Source: CAXMRP01 sp965216515
GTDB lineage: Bacteria; Pseudomonadota; Alphaproteobacteria; Rhizobiales; Afifellaceae
NCBI GenBank assembly: GCA_965216515.1
Contig: OZ244173.1
Coordinates: 1,922,001 to 1,986,000 of the forward strand
Direction of reading: 5' to 3'
Length of the DNA stretch: 64,000 bases
A program made the translations under genes and the position numbers. Within the stretch, counting starts at the first letter, position 1, and the number at the start of each line of letters is the position of its first letter. Below, piece after piece: positions 19,108 through 28,106 of this stretch. The notes under the pieces were generated by a model. That model did no database searches and had not been told where the DNA came from. It saw only the letters and a program-made list of their open reading frames with translations.

Positions 19108-20649
19108 ATGCGCATTGGCATAGATGTGGGCGGCACCAATACCGATGCGGTCCTGATGCACGATGACAATGTTCGGGCTTGGTGCAAGACACCGACAACC
19201 AGCGACGTGGAATCCGGTGTCGTCTCCGTACTCAATAGTGTTCTGGAGGAATCGTCCACCGACGCGTCGGCCATTGAAGCCGTCATGATCGGGACAACCC
19301 ATTTCACCAATGCGGTGGTGGAGCGAAAGCGGCTGCTGGAGGTCGCTTCGATACGGCTGGGCCTCCCCGCCACCAGCGCATTGCCGCCATTCTTCGACTG
19401 GCCCGCCGGATTGGCGAAAGCGTTGGGAGGGCATAGCTATATGCTGCGCGGGGGCCACGAATTCGACGGCCGCGAGATCGCGCCGCTTGACGAAAAGGGC
19501 CTTGTCGCGGCAATCGCCGACATCAAGCGCAAGAAGCTGGGAGCTGTCGCCGTCAGCTCGGTCTTCTCCCCCGTTCAGGACTCCATGGAGAAGCGCGCCT
19601 GCGAGATCATTTCCAACGAAATGCCCGACCTGCAGGTGACGGCAAGCCATGAAATCGGCCGAATTGGCTTCCTGGAGCGCGAAAACGCGGCGATCATGAA
19701 CGCCAGCCTCGCGGATCTTGCAATTCGTGTCGTCAACTCCTTTCGCGCCGCGCTCCAGCGTATGAACATCTCCGCACCGTTTTACATTTCGCAGAACGAC
19801 GGCACGCTGATGACCCCGGAGTTTGTGTCCCGTTATCCTGTGCTCACATTTGCGTCCGGCCCGACAAACTCCATGCGCGGCGCGGCACTGCTCGCCGGCG
19901 AAAAAGATGCAATGGTTGTCGATATCGGCGGAACGACTTCCGATGTCGGCATGCTGCTCAACGGTTTCCCGCGCGAATCCGCGGTCTCTGTCGACATCGG
20001 CGGTGTGCGCACGAATTTCCGGATGCCCGACGTGCTGGCAATCGGCCTCGGCGGCGGCAGCCTCGTCCGCGATGACGGTGCGCGCATCGGGCCCGATTCC
20101 GTCGGCTACGAGCTCACCGAAAAATCGATGGTCTTCGGCGGCGGCACATTGACGACAACCGACATCGTTGTTGCAGCCGGCCTGGCCGATATCGGCGACC
20201 GGAGCCGCACCGCCGGTCTTTCGGCGGATCTGATCGAAACGGCGATCACGCGGATGCATGCGATGGTCGATGAAGCCGTGGACCGGATGAAGACAAGCGC
20301 AGAGCCGCTGCCGGTCATTCTGGTCGGAGGCGGTTCCATCCTGATCTCCCGGGACCTCCCATCTGCAACCAGGGTCATTTGCCCGGATCACGCCTCGGTG
20401 GCCAATGCGATTGGAGCAGCGATCGCACAGGTCGGCGGCGAGGTCGATCGCGTCTATTCGCTCCACGACATAAGCCGCGAAGAAGCCTTGAATTCCGCGC
20501 GGGCCGAAGCGTCCCAGCGCGCCGCCGATGCCGGTGCGAAGGCGGAGACCGTCAAGATAATCGACATCGAGGAAGTGCCGCTCGCCTATTTGCCCGGAAG
20601 CGCTGCGCGCATTCGCGTAAAGGCGGTCGGCGACCTGGCACCGCAATAG
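19108..20649 (+). CDS. HyuA-like hydantoinase/oxoprolinase family protein
   Basis: The 513-residue protein has the actin-like ATPase motifs of hydantoinase A: GIDVGGTNTDAVL at residues 4-16, TTHFTNAVVERK near 70, and VDIGGTTSDVGMLLNG in the second half, ending with LGGGSLV. Known members hydrolyse N-methylhydantoin, 5-oxoproline, acetone or acetophenone in ATP-dependent reactions, usually with a separate B subunit. Here no hyuB-like gene is present, and the protein is shorter than the 650-700 residues of HyuA. That matches the short forms that occur with DUF917 proteins. RBS GGGAGGATCTGTAAC supports the start. Activity on a hydantoin-like ring is inferred from the family and from the neighbouring racemase. 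Confidence 0.85.
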   Translation: MRIGIDVGGTNTDAVLMHDDNVRAWCKTPTTSDVESGVVSVLNSVLEESSTDASAIEAVMIGTTHFTNAVVERKRLLEVASIRLGLPATSALPPFFDWPAGLAKALGGHSYMLRGGHEFDGREIAPLDEKGLVAAIADIKRKKLGAVAVSSVFSPVQDSMEKRACEIISNEMPDLQVTASHEIGRIGFLERENAAIMNASLADLAIRVVNSFRAALQRMNISAPFYISQNDGTLMTPEFVSRYPVLTFASGPTNSMRGAALLAGEKDAMVVDIGGTTSDVGMLLNGFPRESAVSVDIGGVRTNFRMPDVLAIGLGGGSLVRDDGARIGPDSVGYELTEKSMVFGGGTLTTTDIVVAAGLADIGDRSRTAGLSADLIETAITRMHAMVDEAVDRMKTSAEPLPVILVGGGSILISRDLPSATRVICPDHASVANAIGAAIAQVGGEVDRVYSLHDISREEALNSARAEASQRAADAGAKAETVKIIDIEEVPLAYLPGSAARIRVKAVGDLAPQ

Positions 20650-20728
20650 CGTCGGCCGGCCGCGCCTCTCCGTCTGTCCGGATGAATTCGGCAGGCGAAC
20701 TGCGGTTGCCACCCAAATGGAGAAAGCA

Positions 20729-21826
20729 ATGAGAACACTCGATTCACAGGACCTGGTCGATCTGAGCATCGGCGCGGCCTTTCTGGGCACAGGTGGTGGC
20801 GGCGACCCATATGTCGGGCGTTTGATGGTCCAGCGGTGCCTTGACGAGGGATTGGAGGTTCAGATCGTCGACCCGAAGAACCTGTCCGATGATGACCTCG
20901 TCATACCCACCGCCATGATGGGCGCGCCGACGGTTCTCGTCGAAAAAATTCCAAGTGGCGAGGAGGCGGTCCACTCGCTGCGCGAACTGGAAAACTATCT
21001 CGGCCGCAAAGCGCAGGCGACAATGCCGATCGAAGTCGGCGGTATCAACTCGACCATCCCCCTCGTTGTCGGCGCCCGGCTCGGCCTTCCTATTGTCGAT
21101 GGCGACGGAATGGGGCGGGCATTTCCCGAATTGCAAATGGAGACATTCGGAGTCTATGGCGTATCCGGCTCGCCGCTCGTGGTCAGCAATGAATACGGCG
21201 ACACCGCACTCATCAATGCCCGCGACAACAAGGTCATGGAATGGTACGCCCGCGGCGTGACGATCCGAATGGGCGGCTGTGCCTACATAGCCGAATATTC
21301 AATGTCCGGCGCAGATGTCAAACGCACCGCCGTTCCCAATACGCTGACGCTTGCCATGCAGATTGGCCGCGAACTGCGGGAGGCGAAAAAGGAGCACCGC
21401 AGTCCCTTCTCGGCATTGCTCGAACTTCTGCCGAAGACGCACTATTCCTACGGGCGCATAATCTTTGGTGGCAAAGTGTCCGATATCCAGCGCGAAACCC
21501 GCGAGGGCTTTTCGGTCGGTCGGGCCCGCATCGAGGGCCTCGACAAATGGTCGGGCGAGATGCTGATTGAAATTCAGAACGAAAACCTCATCGCCCGCGT
21601 CGGCGACGAGGTCCGGGCCATCGTGCCCGATCTCATTTGCATAATGGATTCCGAAACCGCCGAGCCGATCACGACGGAAAAGCTGAGATACGGCCAGCGC
21701 GTAACGGTGATGGCTGTATCCGTGCCTAAGATGATGCGGACGCCGGAGGCGCTGGAGGTGTTTGGTCCGAAGTGCTTTGGACTGGATGAACCCTTCACAC
21801 CGATCGAAACCCTGCCGGCTGCCTGA
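20729..21826 (+). CDS. DUF917 family protein (S-methyl-thiohydantoin desulfurase-type)
   Basis: The 365-residue protein shows the DUF917 pattern: LGTGGGGDPYVGRL near the N-terminus, MPIEVGGINSTIPLVVGARLGLPIVDGDGMGRAFPEL in the middle (with GIN and DGDGMGRAFPE as family marks), and PDLICIMDSETAEPI later. Proteins of this family sit next to HyuA-like proteins, and one subgroup has been annotated as S-methyl-thiohydantoin desulfurase. The ribosome site GGAGA places the start at ATG 20729 rather than the in-frame ATG at 20717. Adjacency to the HyuA-like gene suggests a two-protein enzyme. No catalytic residue can be assigned with confidence. Confidence 0.85.
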   Translation: MRTLDSQDLVDLSIGAAFLGTGGGGDPYVGRLMVQRCLDEGLEVQIVDPKNLSDDDLVIPTAMMGAPTVLVEKIPSGEEAVHSLRELENYLGRKAQATMPIEVGGINSTIPLVVGARLGLPIVDGDGMGRAFPELQMETFGVYGVSGSPLVVSNEYGDTALINARDNKVMEWYARGVTIRMGGCAYIAEYSMSGADVKRTAVPNTLTLAMQIGRELREAKKEHRSPFSALLELLPKTHYSYGRIIFGGKVSDIQRETREGFSVGRARIEGLDKWSGEMLIEIQNENLIARVGDEVRAIVPDLICIMDSETAEPITTEKLRYGQRVTVMAVSVPKMMRTPEALEVFGPKCFGLDEPFTPIETLPAA

Positions 21827-21853
21827 ACAATGGCAGACAAAGGACGCCTGGCA

Positions 21854-22816
21854 ATGTTCGGTTCGTGGCTCGGGCTGCTGGCCAACTCAATTTATGACTG
21901 GCGACGCTACAGCCGGCACAGTTTTGCCGTTCGGTCCCGCACCCGGGAAAACAACAGGGCGATAATCCATATTCTGGCCCACGCCCTTGAGCATGGCATG
22001 TCCTTGTCGGCGCCAAGACCGGGTTTCGGCAGGCAAAAGGCAAACTCGCTGGCCGGCAAGCTGGAATCCTATATCGATGAATACGGTCCCGACCGCACAA
22101 CGGATATGGCGATCGCGGTGCTTGGCGCCTACCGGGATTTTCATGCCGAGCGGGGATTGAACCTCAGCGATCTGGCGGATCGCCTCGATGCGATAAGCCG
22201 GTCGCCATTCGATGACGAACCTGCTGAAGGGGGCACATTGCCGATAACGCGTGCGCAGATAGAGGCGGCCACCGGCTTCGATTATGACCGGTTCATCCGC
22301 GCGCGGCACAGCGTTCGCCAGTTCGCCGACCGACCCGTTGGCGTCGAAACGATCAAGCGGGCGGTTGTCAATGCACAACGCGCGCCATCGGTCTGCAACA
22401 GGCAGACCTGTCGTGTCTATGCCCTGACAAACAAGGAGGCCATCGCCAGCACGCTCAACTACCAGTCGGGAAACGCCGGATTCGGCCACGAAATCGGGGT
22501 GTTGTTCGTGATCACATCGGATATGCAACAGCTCAATCTCATCGGCGAACGATATCAGGGCTGGGTCGATGGCGGCATTTTTGCGATGTGCCTTCTGCTT
22601 TCCTTGCACGCGGAGAATTTGGGCACTTGCTGTCTCAACTGGAGCGTCGAAAAGGAACGCGATCGCGCGTTGCGCGCGCATCTGGGCATTCCCGACGAAG
22701 AACTCGTGATCACCATGATGGCCGCGGGGCATCTCAAGGAGACGTTCGCGGTACCGGTCTCCAAACGCAAGTCACTCGGCGATGTTCTGGTTCTTGATCC
22801 AGTTGTCGGAGCTTGA
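21854..22816 (+). CDS. Nitroreductase family protein with an N-terminal extension
   Basis: The last 180 residues form an FMN-dependent nitroreductase domain: FIRARHSVRQFADRPV (phosphate-binding RRSVRxF-type motif), NAQRAPSVCNRQTCRVYAL, and GTCCLNWSV near the C-terminus. About 130 helical residues precede it (SWLGLLANSIYDWRRYSRHS), as in a subgroup of nitroreductases often found with polysaccharide genes. Such proteins reduce nitro groups, quinones or imine bonds with NAD(P)H. AAAGGA at a good distance favours ATG 21854; ATG 21830, four bases after the DUF917 stop, is the other option. It is the last gene of the operon. A redox role on the imported ring compound is inference. Confidence 0.82.
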   Translation: MFGSWLGLLANSIYDWRRYSRHSFAVRSRTRENNRAIIHILAHALEHGMSLSAPRPGFGRQKANSLAGKLESYIDEYGPDRTTDMAIAVLGAYRDFHAERGLNLSDLADRLDAISRSPFDDEPAEGGTLPITRAQIEAATGFDYDRFIRARHSVRQFADRPVGVETIKRAVVNAQRAPSVCNRQTCRVYALTNKEAIASTLNYQSGNAGFGHEIGVLFVITSDMQQLNLIGERYQGWVDGGIFAMCLLLSLHAENLGTCCLNWSVEKERDRALRAHLGIPDEELVITMMAAGHLKETFAVPVSKRKSLGDVLVLDPVVGA

Positions 22817-22849
22817 AATTGAGACCGCGAATCCCGGTCCCGGCCAAAA

Positions 22850-22878
22850 TTGACATGAACCGGGCTTCGAATGACATT
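22850..22878 (+). promoter_or_regulatory. Possible promoter of the LAL regulator gene
   Basis: TTGACA at 22850-22855 is a perfect -35. The -10 position, 17 bases on, reads GACATT, only a partial match. The predicted transcript would start near 22885, 35 bases before the start codon. Confidence 0.35.
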
Positions 22879-22919
22879 CATGCGATGTCGACAGAACAAA
22901 AGATCGCCCCGGCGGGCGG

Positions 22920-25610
22920 ATGCCGTTGAGCAGCAACGCGCATCTCGGTCCCAAGGATCGCCAGCCACATTCGGCTTTGCGCAAGTCGGTCGACCGGCCG
23001 GCACTTGTGCGAAGAGCACTCGACAAGGCCCGAGGCGGTGTGTTGATCGTGCAGGCACCACCCGGTTTCGGCAAGACCTGTTTGCTGGCGGATCTGTTCG
23101 CTCAAGTGAAGGCTTCCAACGCCCGGACCGTGTGGGTGCGCCCGGATCGCGGTCGCGGCGGCCGCTTCCTCCAAGTCCTGGCCGCCGAGCTGTCGGGCGA
23201 CGCCGGCAAACCGGTTGAAGTCGAGGATATATGCGAACGGCTCGATGCGTCGCCCACGGATGCGTATGTCTTTGTCGATGATTACGACAGGGTGCTGACC
23301 GGGCCCGAGATGACGGCGATCGATCGGATCCTTGAAGCGCCGTCCCGAAAGGTCCGCTTTGTGCTCGCCGGCCGCACCCGTCCGCAATGCTCTGTCATCG
23401 GCGAGTTCCTCCTGCGGGGGCAGGCCCAGCGCATCGGATGGCGGGAGCTATCGTTCGGTCAGAGGGAAATGCGCGAGCTTTTGCCGGACTTGAATGAACA
23501 AAAGCTCGAAACACTGGCTCGATTCACAAAGGGATGGCCAGCAATGGTGCGCATCGGCGCCCTGCTCTTTTCGGAGAGCAACCTGGCGAACCGAAACGAG
23601 ATATTCGAACGGTTCATTGCCGGCGACAACGATCTCGCATGCGCCTATGTCTATGACACGGTCATTCCTTCTTTCAGACCCTACGCCGCGGAGACGCTTC
23701 GCCTGGCCGGCTTCCTCGATTCCTGCTGTCCGGATCTGGTTCGTGCGATGGGCATCGAAAGCGCTGGCCAGACGGGCGGGCAAAGCGCCCTGTCAGAGGC
23801 AGAACCGCTTGTGGAAAGGGCCGACCGCAAAGGTTGGCACAGGTTTCACCCGGCGATCGCGGCCGTATTGCGGTCCACGTTTGAGCGCCAGGCCGAGGCG
23901 ACTCGTCAAAGATTACATCTGGCGGCCGCCCGGTGGTTCTCGGAACACGAACTCATCGAAAAGGCGGTGTTTCACGCCGTGGAAGCGCAGGATTTCGGAT
24001 TGGCGGAAAACTGTATCCGCCAGGCCGGCAGCGTCCGCATTTTTCTCCAGTTCGGTTTTCCGACATTGCACAGATTGATGGAGCAATTGCCGACCGAGGT
24101 CATTTTGCAGTCGGCGGCGCTGCAGCTGTGCCAGGCGGTGGTTTTCGGCAAACAGGGACAGCTGGAATCAGCCCGCGATCTCGTTGACGCAGTGGCGGAG
24201 GCCGCCGCCACGACACCCGAAGTTGTCGATGTACTGCCCGATGATATCCACCATATCGACACGCTGATCGCGATCTACGAGGATCGGATTGCCGATCCGG
24301 ACCAGATTACCGTGATGCGCCAGGAAGCGAAATCCACCTCGCCGCGCAGCCTCTGGCGAACGGGCTGGATCGCGAACCACATGTGCGCCGCGCACACGGC
24401 TAGAGGAAATCTCGCAGAAGCGGAAAGCGAGGCACACAAGGCGCTGGCCTGCTACAGGGAGATCAGCGTCTACTACGGTCAGATCTTCATGCTGCTGCAT
24501 CTGGGTTTGATCACCCTGGACAGAGGCAAACCCATAAGTGCTCTGGAATTTTTGCGCGAAGCGGACGGGCTGATCGAACGCACGCAAAGCGGCGACAAGC
24601 AGGTTCCGGCGATTCTCCAGGCGCCGATGGCACAGGCCCTATGCGCAACCGGCGCATCCAGACGAGCCGGACAACTGCTTGACAGCGCGCTGGCGACTCT
24701 GCCGTCCGCCGAGGCCTGGGTGGACATTTATCAGCGGGCCTACGAAACCCGCGCCCGAATCGCCGTACTCGATGGCGAGACCGAACTTGCGTTGCGCCTG
24801 GTCGACCAGGTTGAGCAGGTTGCCAGCCGGCGCCGTTTGAACAGGCTGGAACTGTTTTCGAAACTCCTCCGCATGGATGTGACTCTGCGTGCCGGGCTTA
24901 CGGAGGCCGCCATCGATATTGCCAGCTCCTTCGAATGGATGGCGGACGGCGACTGGCCGCCGGGCGCGATCTACGTCGAACAGGGCCGGAAATTCACGTG
25001 GCGCGAATGGCATCGATGCCTGATCACGATGGCCCGGGTACGGTGGGCCCAGAACAGGCGCGACGAAGCGGTCACATATCTGGAGAGACTGTGCAGGTCG
25101 GCGAAAACATTTGATGCCGGTCTGGACCTGGCGACAGCCACCGCGTTGCTGTTCAGCTATCAGTGGCACCTGAAACGATCGGAAGAGGCAAAGGCAACGT
25201 TTCAGCTTGCTGTCGCACTTGCAACACCGCAGAAACTCGTGGCTGTTTTTTCGGATGAAGGCTATTCGATGGCCGTCGCCATCCGGGGCCTGTTGCGCGG
25301 TTTTGGCGCTTCGGCGTTCAGCAGGGCGTCGATCGAGTTCACCAACGATGTACTGAGCGCGCATATGCGCGAAGAAGTCCGGCTGCAAAGTGGAACCGAT
25401 CACGGCCGAATCGAATTCCTGCTCTCCGATCACGAACACGAAATTCTCGAACATCTCGTGCGGGGGCTGTCGAACAAGGCGATCGCGATCAGGATCGGCC
25501 GCACCGAGGCCACCGTGAAATATCACCTGCGGAGAATCTATACCAAGTTCGGCGTGAACTCGCGCGCCAATGCCATCGTCATAGCGAAGGACATGGGTAT
25601 CGTCTCCTAG
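22920..25610 (+). CDS. MalT-like LuxR family (LAL) transcriptional activator
   Basis: The 896-residue protein has three parts. An N-terminal STAND ATPase has Walker A APPGFGKT at residues 46-53, a YVFVDDYDRV Walker B region near 115 and the winged-helix segment LRLAGFLDSCCPDLVRAMG. A long helical-repeat sensor follows (about 400-830). A LuxR helix-turn-helix closes it at residues 831-896: LLSDHEHEILEHLVRGLSNKAIA and TEATVKYHLRRIYTKFGVNSRANA. Such proteins oligomerise on binding an inducer and activate catabolic operons, like MalT or AlkS. It directly precedes the amide/urea-type ABC operon and is its likely activator. The inverted repeats at 25816-25864 are candidate target sites. Size is normal for the family. 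Confidence 0.9.
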   Translation: MPLSSNAHLGPKDRQPHSALRKSVDRPALVRRALDKARGGVLIVQAPPGFGKTCLLADLFAQVKASNARTVWVRPDRGRGGRFLQVLAAELSGDAGKPVEVEDICERLDASPTDAYVFVDDYDRVLTGPEMTAIDRILEAPSRKVRFVLAGRTRPQCSVIGEFLLRGQAQRIGWRELSFGQREMRELLPDLNEQKLETLARFTKGWPAMVRIGALLFSESNLANRNEIFERFIAGDNDLACAYVYDTVIPSFRPYAAETLRLAGFLDSCCPDLVRAMGIESAGQTGGQSALSEAEPLVERADRKGWHRFHPAIAAVLRSTFERQAEATRQRLHLAAARWFSEHELIEKAVFHAVEAQDFGLAENCIRQAGSVRIFLQFGFPTLHRLMEQLPTEVILQSAALQLCQAVVFGKQGQLESARDLVDAVAEAAATTPEVVDVLPDDIHHIDTLIAIYEDRIADPDQITVMRQEAKSTSPRSLWRTGWIANHMCAAHTARGNLAEAESEAHKALACYREISVYYGQIFMLLHLGLITLDRGKPISALEFLREADGLIERTQSGDKQVPAILQAPMAQALCATGASRRAGQLLDSALATLPSAEAWVDIYQRAYETRARIAVLDGETELALRLVDQVEQVASRRRLNRLELFSKLLRMDVTLRAGLTEAAIDIASSFEWMADGDWPPGAIYVEQGRKFTWREWHRCLITMARVRWAQNRRDEAVTYLERLCRSAKTFDAGLDLATATALLFSYQWHLKRSEEAKATFQLAVALATPQKLVAVFSDEGYSMAVAIRGLLRGFGASAFSRASIEFTNDVLSAHMREEVRLQSGTDHGRIEFLLSDHEHEILEHLVRGLSNKAIAIRIGRTEATVKYHLRRIYTKFGVNSRANAIVIAKDMGIVS

Positions 25611-26018
25611 TGGCGTGGCGCTGGCGCTGGCGAATTCCGAACCCGCCTGTACCCGTTGCGCGGTAGGTCCGATCCGCCGGACTGTTCACCGGATCCGGCC
25701 CCGTTTCGCATCGGCCCGATATGCAAATCGATGCCGCTTTCCATCGAAAGCCGGTGGTCCGGATACCTCCTGTCCCGGCAGCGGTTCCGGCCGGATTTGT
25801 CCGCGCATCCGTGTCTAGGTATGACAAACCTATTTTTCATTCGATATTGACAAAAGCATACCTATTCGGTTAGAAATTTCGCTGTGGTTTGAATGAGTTG
25901 GATGGGTTTGACAGGGTGTCAACTTGGCGTTGGCCAACCGCTTCATGGCGTGAATTTTTCGGCTCGGCCAACATGTATTGCCCATCATGTTTTTGATTGA
26001 CAACGGGAGGAATGGACC
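25611..26018. other. Promoter-bearing intergenic region before the amide/urea-type ABC operon
   Basis: The 408 bases contain no credible gene. The second half becomes AT-rich and holds a near-consensus promoter with flanking repeats (25816-25875). The 5' untranslated leader would be about 135 bases. Confidence 0.6.
25816..25875 (+). promoter_or_regulatory. Promoter with flanking inverted repeats upstream of the ABC operon
   Basis: TTGACA (25847-25852) and TTAGAA (25870-25875) are separated by 17 bases. TAGGTATG at 25816-25823 and its exact complement CATACCTA at 25857-25864 flank the -35 element; an extra ACCTA at 25828-25832 makes a TAGGT-N7-ACCTA dyad. These are plausible binding sites for the LAL regulator encoded upstream; one copy lies inside the promoter spacer, which would suit a second role in repression. 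Confidence 0.6.
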
Positions 26019-27191
26019 ATGCTTTCGAAGATTAGGCATCGAACAATACTTGGATTTGCCACCGCGTGGCTTGCCGCCATATCCGCGCCGGCGCTGGGAC
26101 AGTCGGATACGATAAAAATCGGCGCGATCGCGCAGCTCAGCGGCGGTGCTTCGTTCCTTGGCCCGTCCGAGGAGGCGGCCTATCGGATGGCGGTAGCGGA
26201 GATCAACGCAAACGGCGGCGTGCTCGGAAAACAGGTTGAGCTTTCGATCGGCGATTCGGCCACGGATCCCGCCGTCGCCAACACCGTCGCCAAACGGCTG
26301 CTCAATCAGGACAATGTCATTGCGCTCTTCGGCTCAACGACCAGCGCCTCGCGCGAAGCGATCTTGTCTGTCGTAAAACGTGACCGGGAAGCTCTGTTTT
26401 TCTACAACGCGATCTATGAGGGGCATGCCTGCGACGAGGACATGTTCGTCATGGGCGAGGTGCCGGAAAACCAGATCGCGCCGCTGGTCCCCCACTTGCA
26501 GGATACGATGGGTGGCAAGACCTGGTACTTTGTCGGCAACGACTACAACTGGCCGCAAAACACAGCGAAGATTGCCGAGACGGTGATTCCCGAACACGGC
26601 GGCAATCTGGCCGGGAAGAAATTCGTACCCATCGGCACAGCCGATTTTTCCGCAATCCTTCAGGACATTTCAAGCATCAAGCCCGATTTCGTATTGCTCA
26701 TCATGTTGCCGTCCGACGTCGTGGCGTTCATGAAGCAGTTCCGCAATCAGGGTCTGCATGAGGAAATCACCCCGATTGCGACATTGGTTGAACAGTCGGC
26801 GATCGCCGCAATGGGGCCGGCGGCGGATGGACTGCTCCTGCCAGCCGGTTATTTCGCCGGGGCGACAGATCGCGCGAAATCGTTCGAGGATGCTTATCGC
26901 GCCAGGCTGGGCGACGATGCTGCCGCGCAGAATTTCATCAGTATCAATGGCTACGATGCGGTGAACCTGTGGGCTCTCGCCGTAGAAAAGGCCGGATCGA
27001 CCGACAAGGAAGCTGTTTCCGAGGCACTTGCCGAGGTCACCTTTGACGGGCCGCGCGGCAGGGTCAGCTACGCGGGCGAAACGCGCCATGCCACATTCCC
27101 GATCTATCTGGCAAAGATCAGCGCAGACGGAACACCGGAAATCGTCAAGGATTTCGGACCGGTCGATCCCGGGGAGCAGTGTTCCTTCTGA
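26019..27191 (+). CDS. ABC transporter substrate-binding protein, amide/urea/branched-chain amino acid type
   Basis: The 390-residue protein has a Sec signal peptide (MLSKIRHR then a hydrophobic stretch, cleavage ALG/QSD near residue 27). The mature part is a Peripla_BP_6 type I binding protein: KIGAIAQLSGGASFLGPSEE, ALFGSTTSASREAI and NAIYEGHACDEDMFVMGEVPENQIAPLVP. The YEG segment and the VGNDYNWPQ motif recall AmiC and UrtA, which bind short amides and urea, more than LivK. It supplies substrate to the permease and ATPase genes downstream. CGGGAGGAATGGACC gives a strong ribosome site. The amidase at 30625 in the same operon fits an amide ligand. Confidence 0.88.
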   Translation: MLSKIRHRTILGFATAWLAAISAPALGQSDTIKIGAIAQLSGGASFLGPSEEAAYRMAVAEINANGGVLGKQVELSIGDSATDPAVANTVAKRLLNQDNVIALFGSTTSASREAILSVVKRDREALFFYNAIYEGHACDEDMFVMGEVPENQIAPLVPHLQDTMGGKTWYFVGNDYNWPQNTAKIAETVIPEHGGNLAGKKFVPIGTADFSAILQDISSIKPDFVLLIMLPSDVVAFMKQFRNQGLHEEITPIATLVEQSAIAAMGPAADGLLLPAGYFAGATDRAKSFEDAYRARLGDDAAAQNFISINGYDAVNLWALAVEKAGSTDKEAVSEALAEVTFDGPRGRVSYAGETRHATFPIYLAKISADGTPEIVKDFGPVDPGEQCSF

Positions 27192-27236
27192 GCAGGCGTT
27201 CGCCAACGTCACTCTCCGATCTGCTAGACTGATTGC

Positions 27237-27260
27237 GCCGCGCCGGGTCACCGGCGCGGC
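27237..27260 (+). repeat. Stem-loop between binding-protein and permease genes
   Basis: A perfect 10-bp G+C stem (GCCGCGCCGG with CCGGCGCGGC) closes a GTCA loop and lies 18 bases before the permease start. No T-tract follows. Such hairpins commonly protect the abundant binding-protein mRNA from 3' decay; it may also reduce translation of the permease gene. Confidence 0.6.
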
Positions 27261-27278
27261 GAAAAGGGAAGCGCGCTG

Positions 27279-28106
27279 ATGATATTGGGTGTTCTGAATG
27301 TCCTGAGCGCAGTGTCGCTGCTTCTCATCGCAGCTGCCGGCCTGGCCATAATCTTCGGCGTCATGGGCGTGGTCAATCTTGCCCATGGTGAATTCATCAT
27401 GATCGGCGCCTATGTCAGCTACCTCGTCGTCGCCGCTGGCCTGCCCCCCGCCTTTTCCCTGGTCCTCGCACCGCTTGTGGTGGCCGGGATTGCGCTAGTT
27501 CTGGAACCGATCTTCTTTCGCCACCTTTACGGGAAGATGATGGAATCGATTCTGGCCACATGGGGGCTCAGTATCGTGCTGCGCCAGCTTGCGCAGATGA
27601 TCTTCGGCGGTGGATATCTCGCGGTTCCCTACGCAACCGATGCCAGCGTCTCGGTGCTCGGTACGAACTATTCCCTATACCGCCTCCTCGCGCTGGCGCT
27701 GGCCGCGTTGCTGGTGATCGGCCTGTTCCTCATCGAGAAACGAACGAATTTGGGCATGACGGCACGGGCGGTGATCGCCGATTCCGAACTCGCCTCCTCG
27801 CTCGGTGTCAATGTCGCCCGATTCTATCTTGGCACAATGGCGGCCGGCGCCGCGCTTGCCGGATTGGCCGGCGCGGTGCTGGCACCGTTGACCAGCGCCT
27901 ATCCGGCGATGGGCCTGAGTTTTCTCGCAGATTCCTTCTTCGCGGTCCTGGTCGCCGGGCTTGGTTCCCTTCCGGGCCTGGTGTTTTCGGCCTCGGTTCT
28001 CGGTGCGAGCAAACAGACAGTTGCCATCCTCGTCGATCCGGTTTGGGGAAGCGTGGCACTTGTGGTTGTCGCACTGGCGCTGGTGCGCTTCCGGCGGACC
28101 ACATGA
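27279..28106 (+). CDS. Branched-chain amino acid/urea-type ABC permease (LivH/UrtB family)
   Basis: The 275-residue membrane protein has the LivH hallmark GLAIIFGVMGVVNLAHGEFIMIGAY near residues 22-47, and the typical segment TNLGMTARAVIADSELASSLGVN. It forms one half of the membrane channel. The start, ATG 27279, follows AAGGGAAGCGCGCTG, and its stop overlaps the next start by four bases (ATGA), so translation is coupled. Confidence 0.93.
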   Translation: MILGVLNVLSAVSLLLIAAAGLAIIFGVMGVVNLAHGEFIMIGAYVSYLVVAAGLPPAFSLVLAPLVVAGIALVLEPIFFRHLYGKMMESILATWGLSIVLRQLAQMIFGGGYLAVPYATDASVSVLGTNYSLYRLLALALAALLVIGLFLIEKRTNLGMTARAVIADSELASSLGVNVARFYLGTMAAGAALAGLAGAVLAPLTSAYPAMGLSFLADSFFAVLVAGLGSLPGLVFSASVLGASKQTVAILVDPVWGSVALVVVALALVRFRRTT

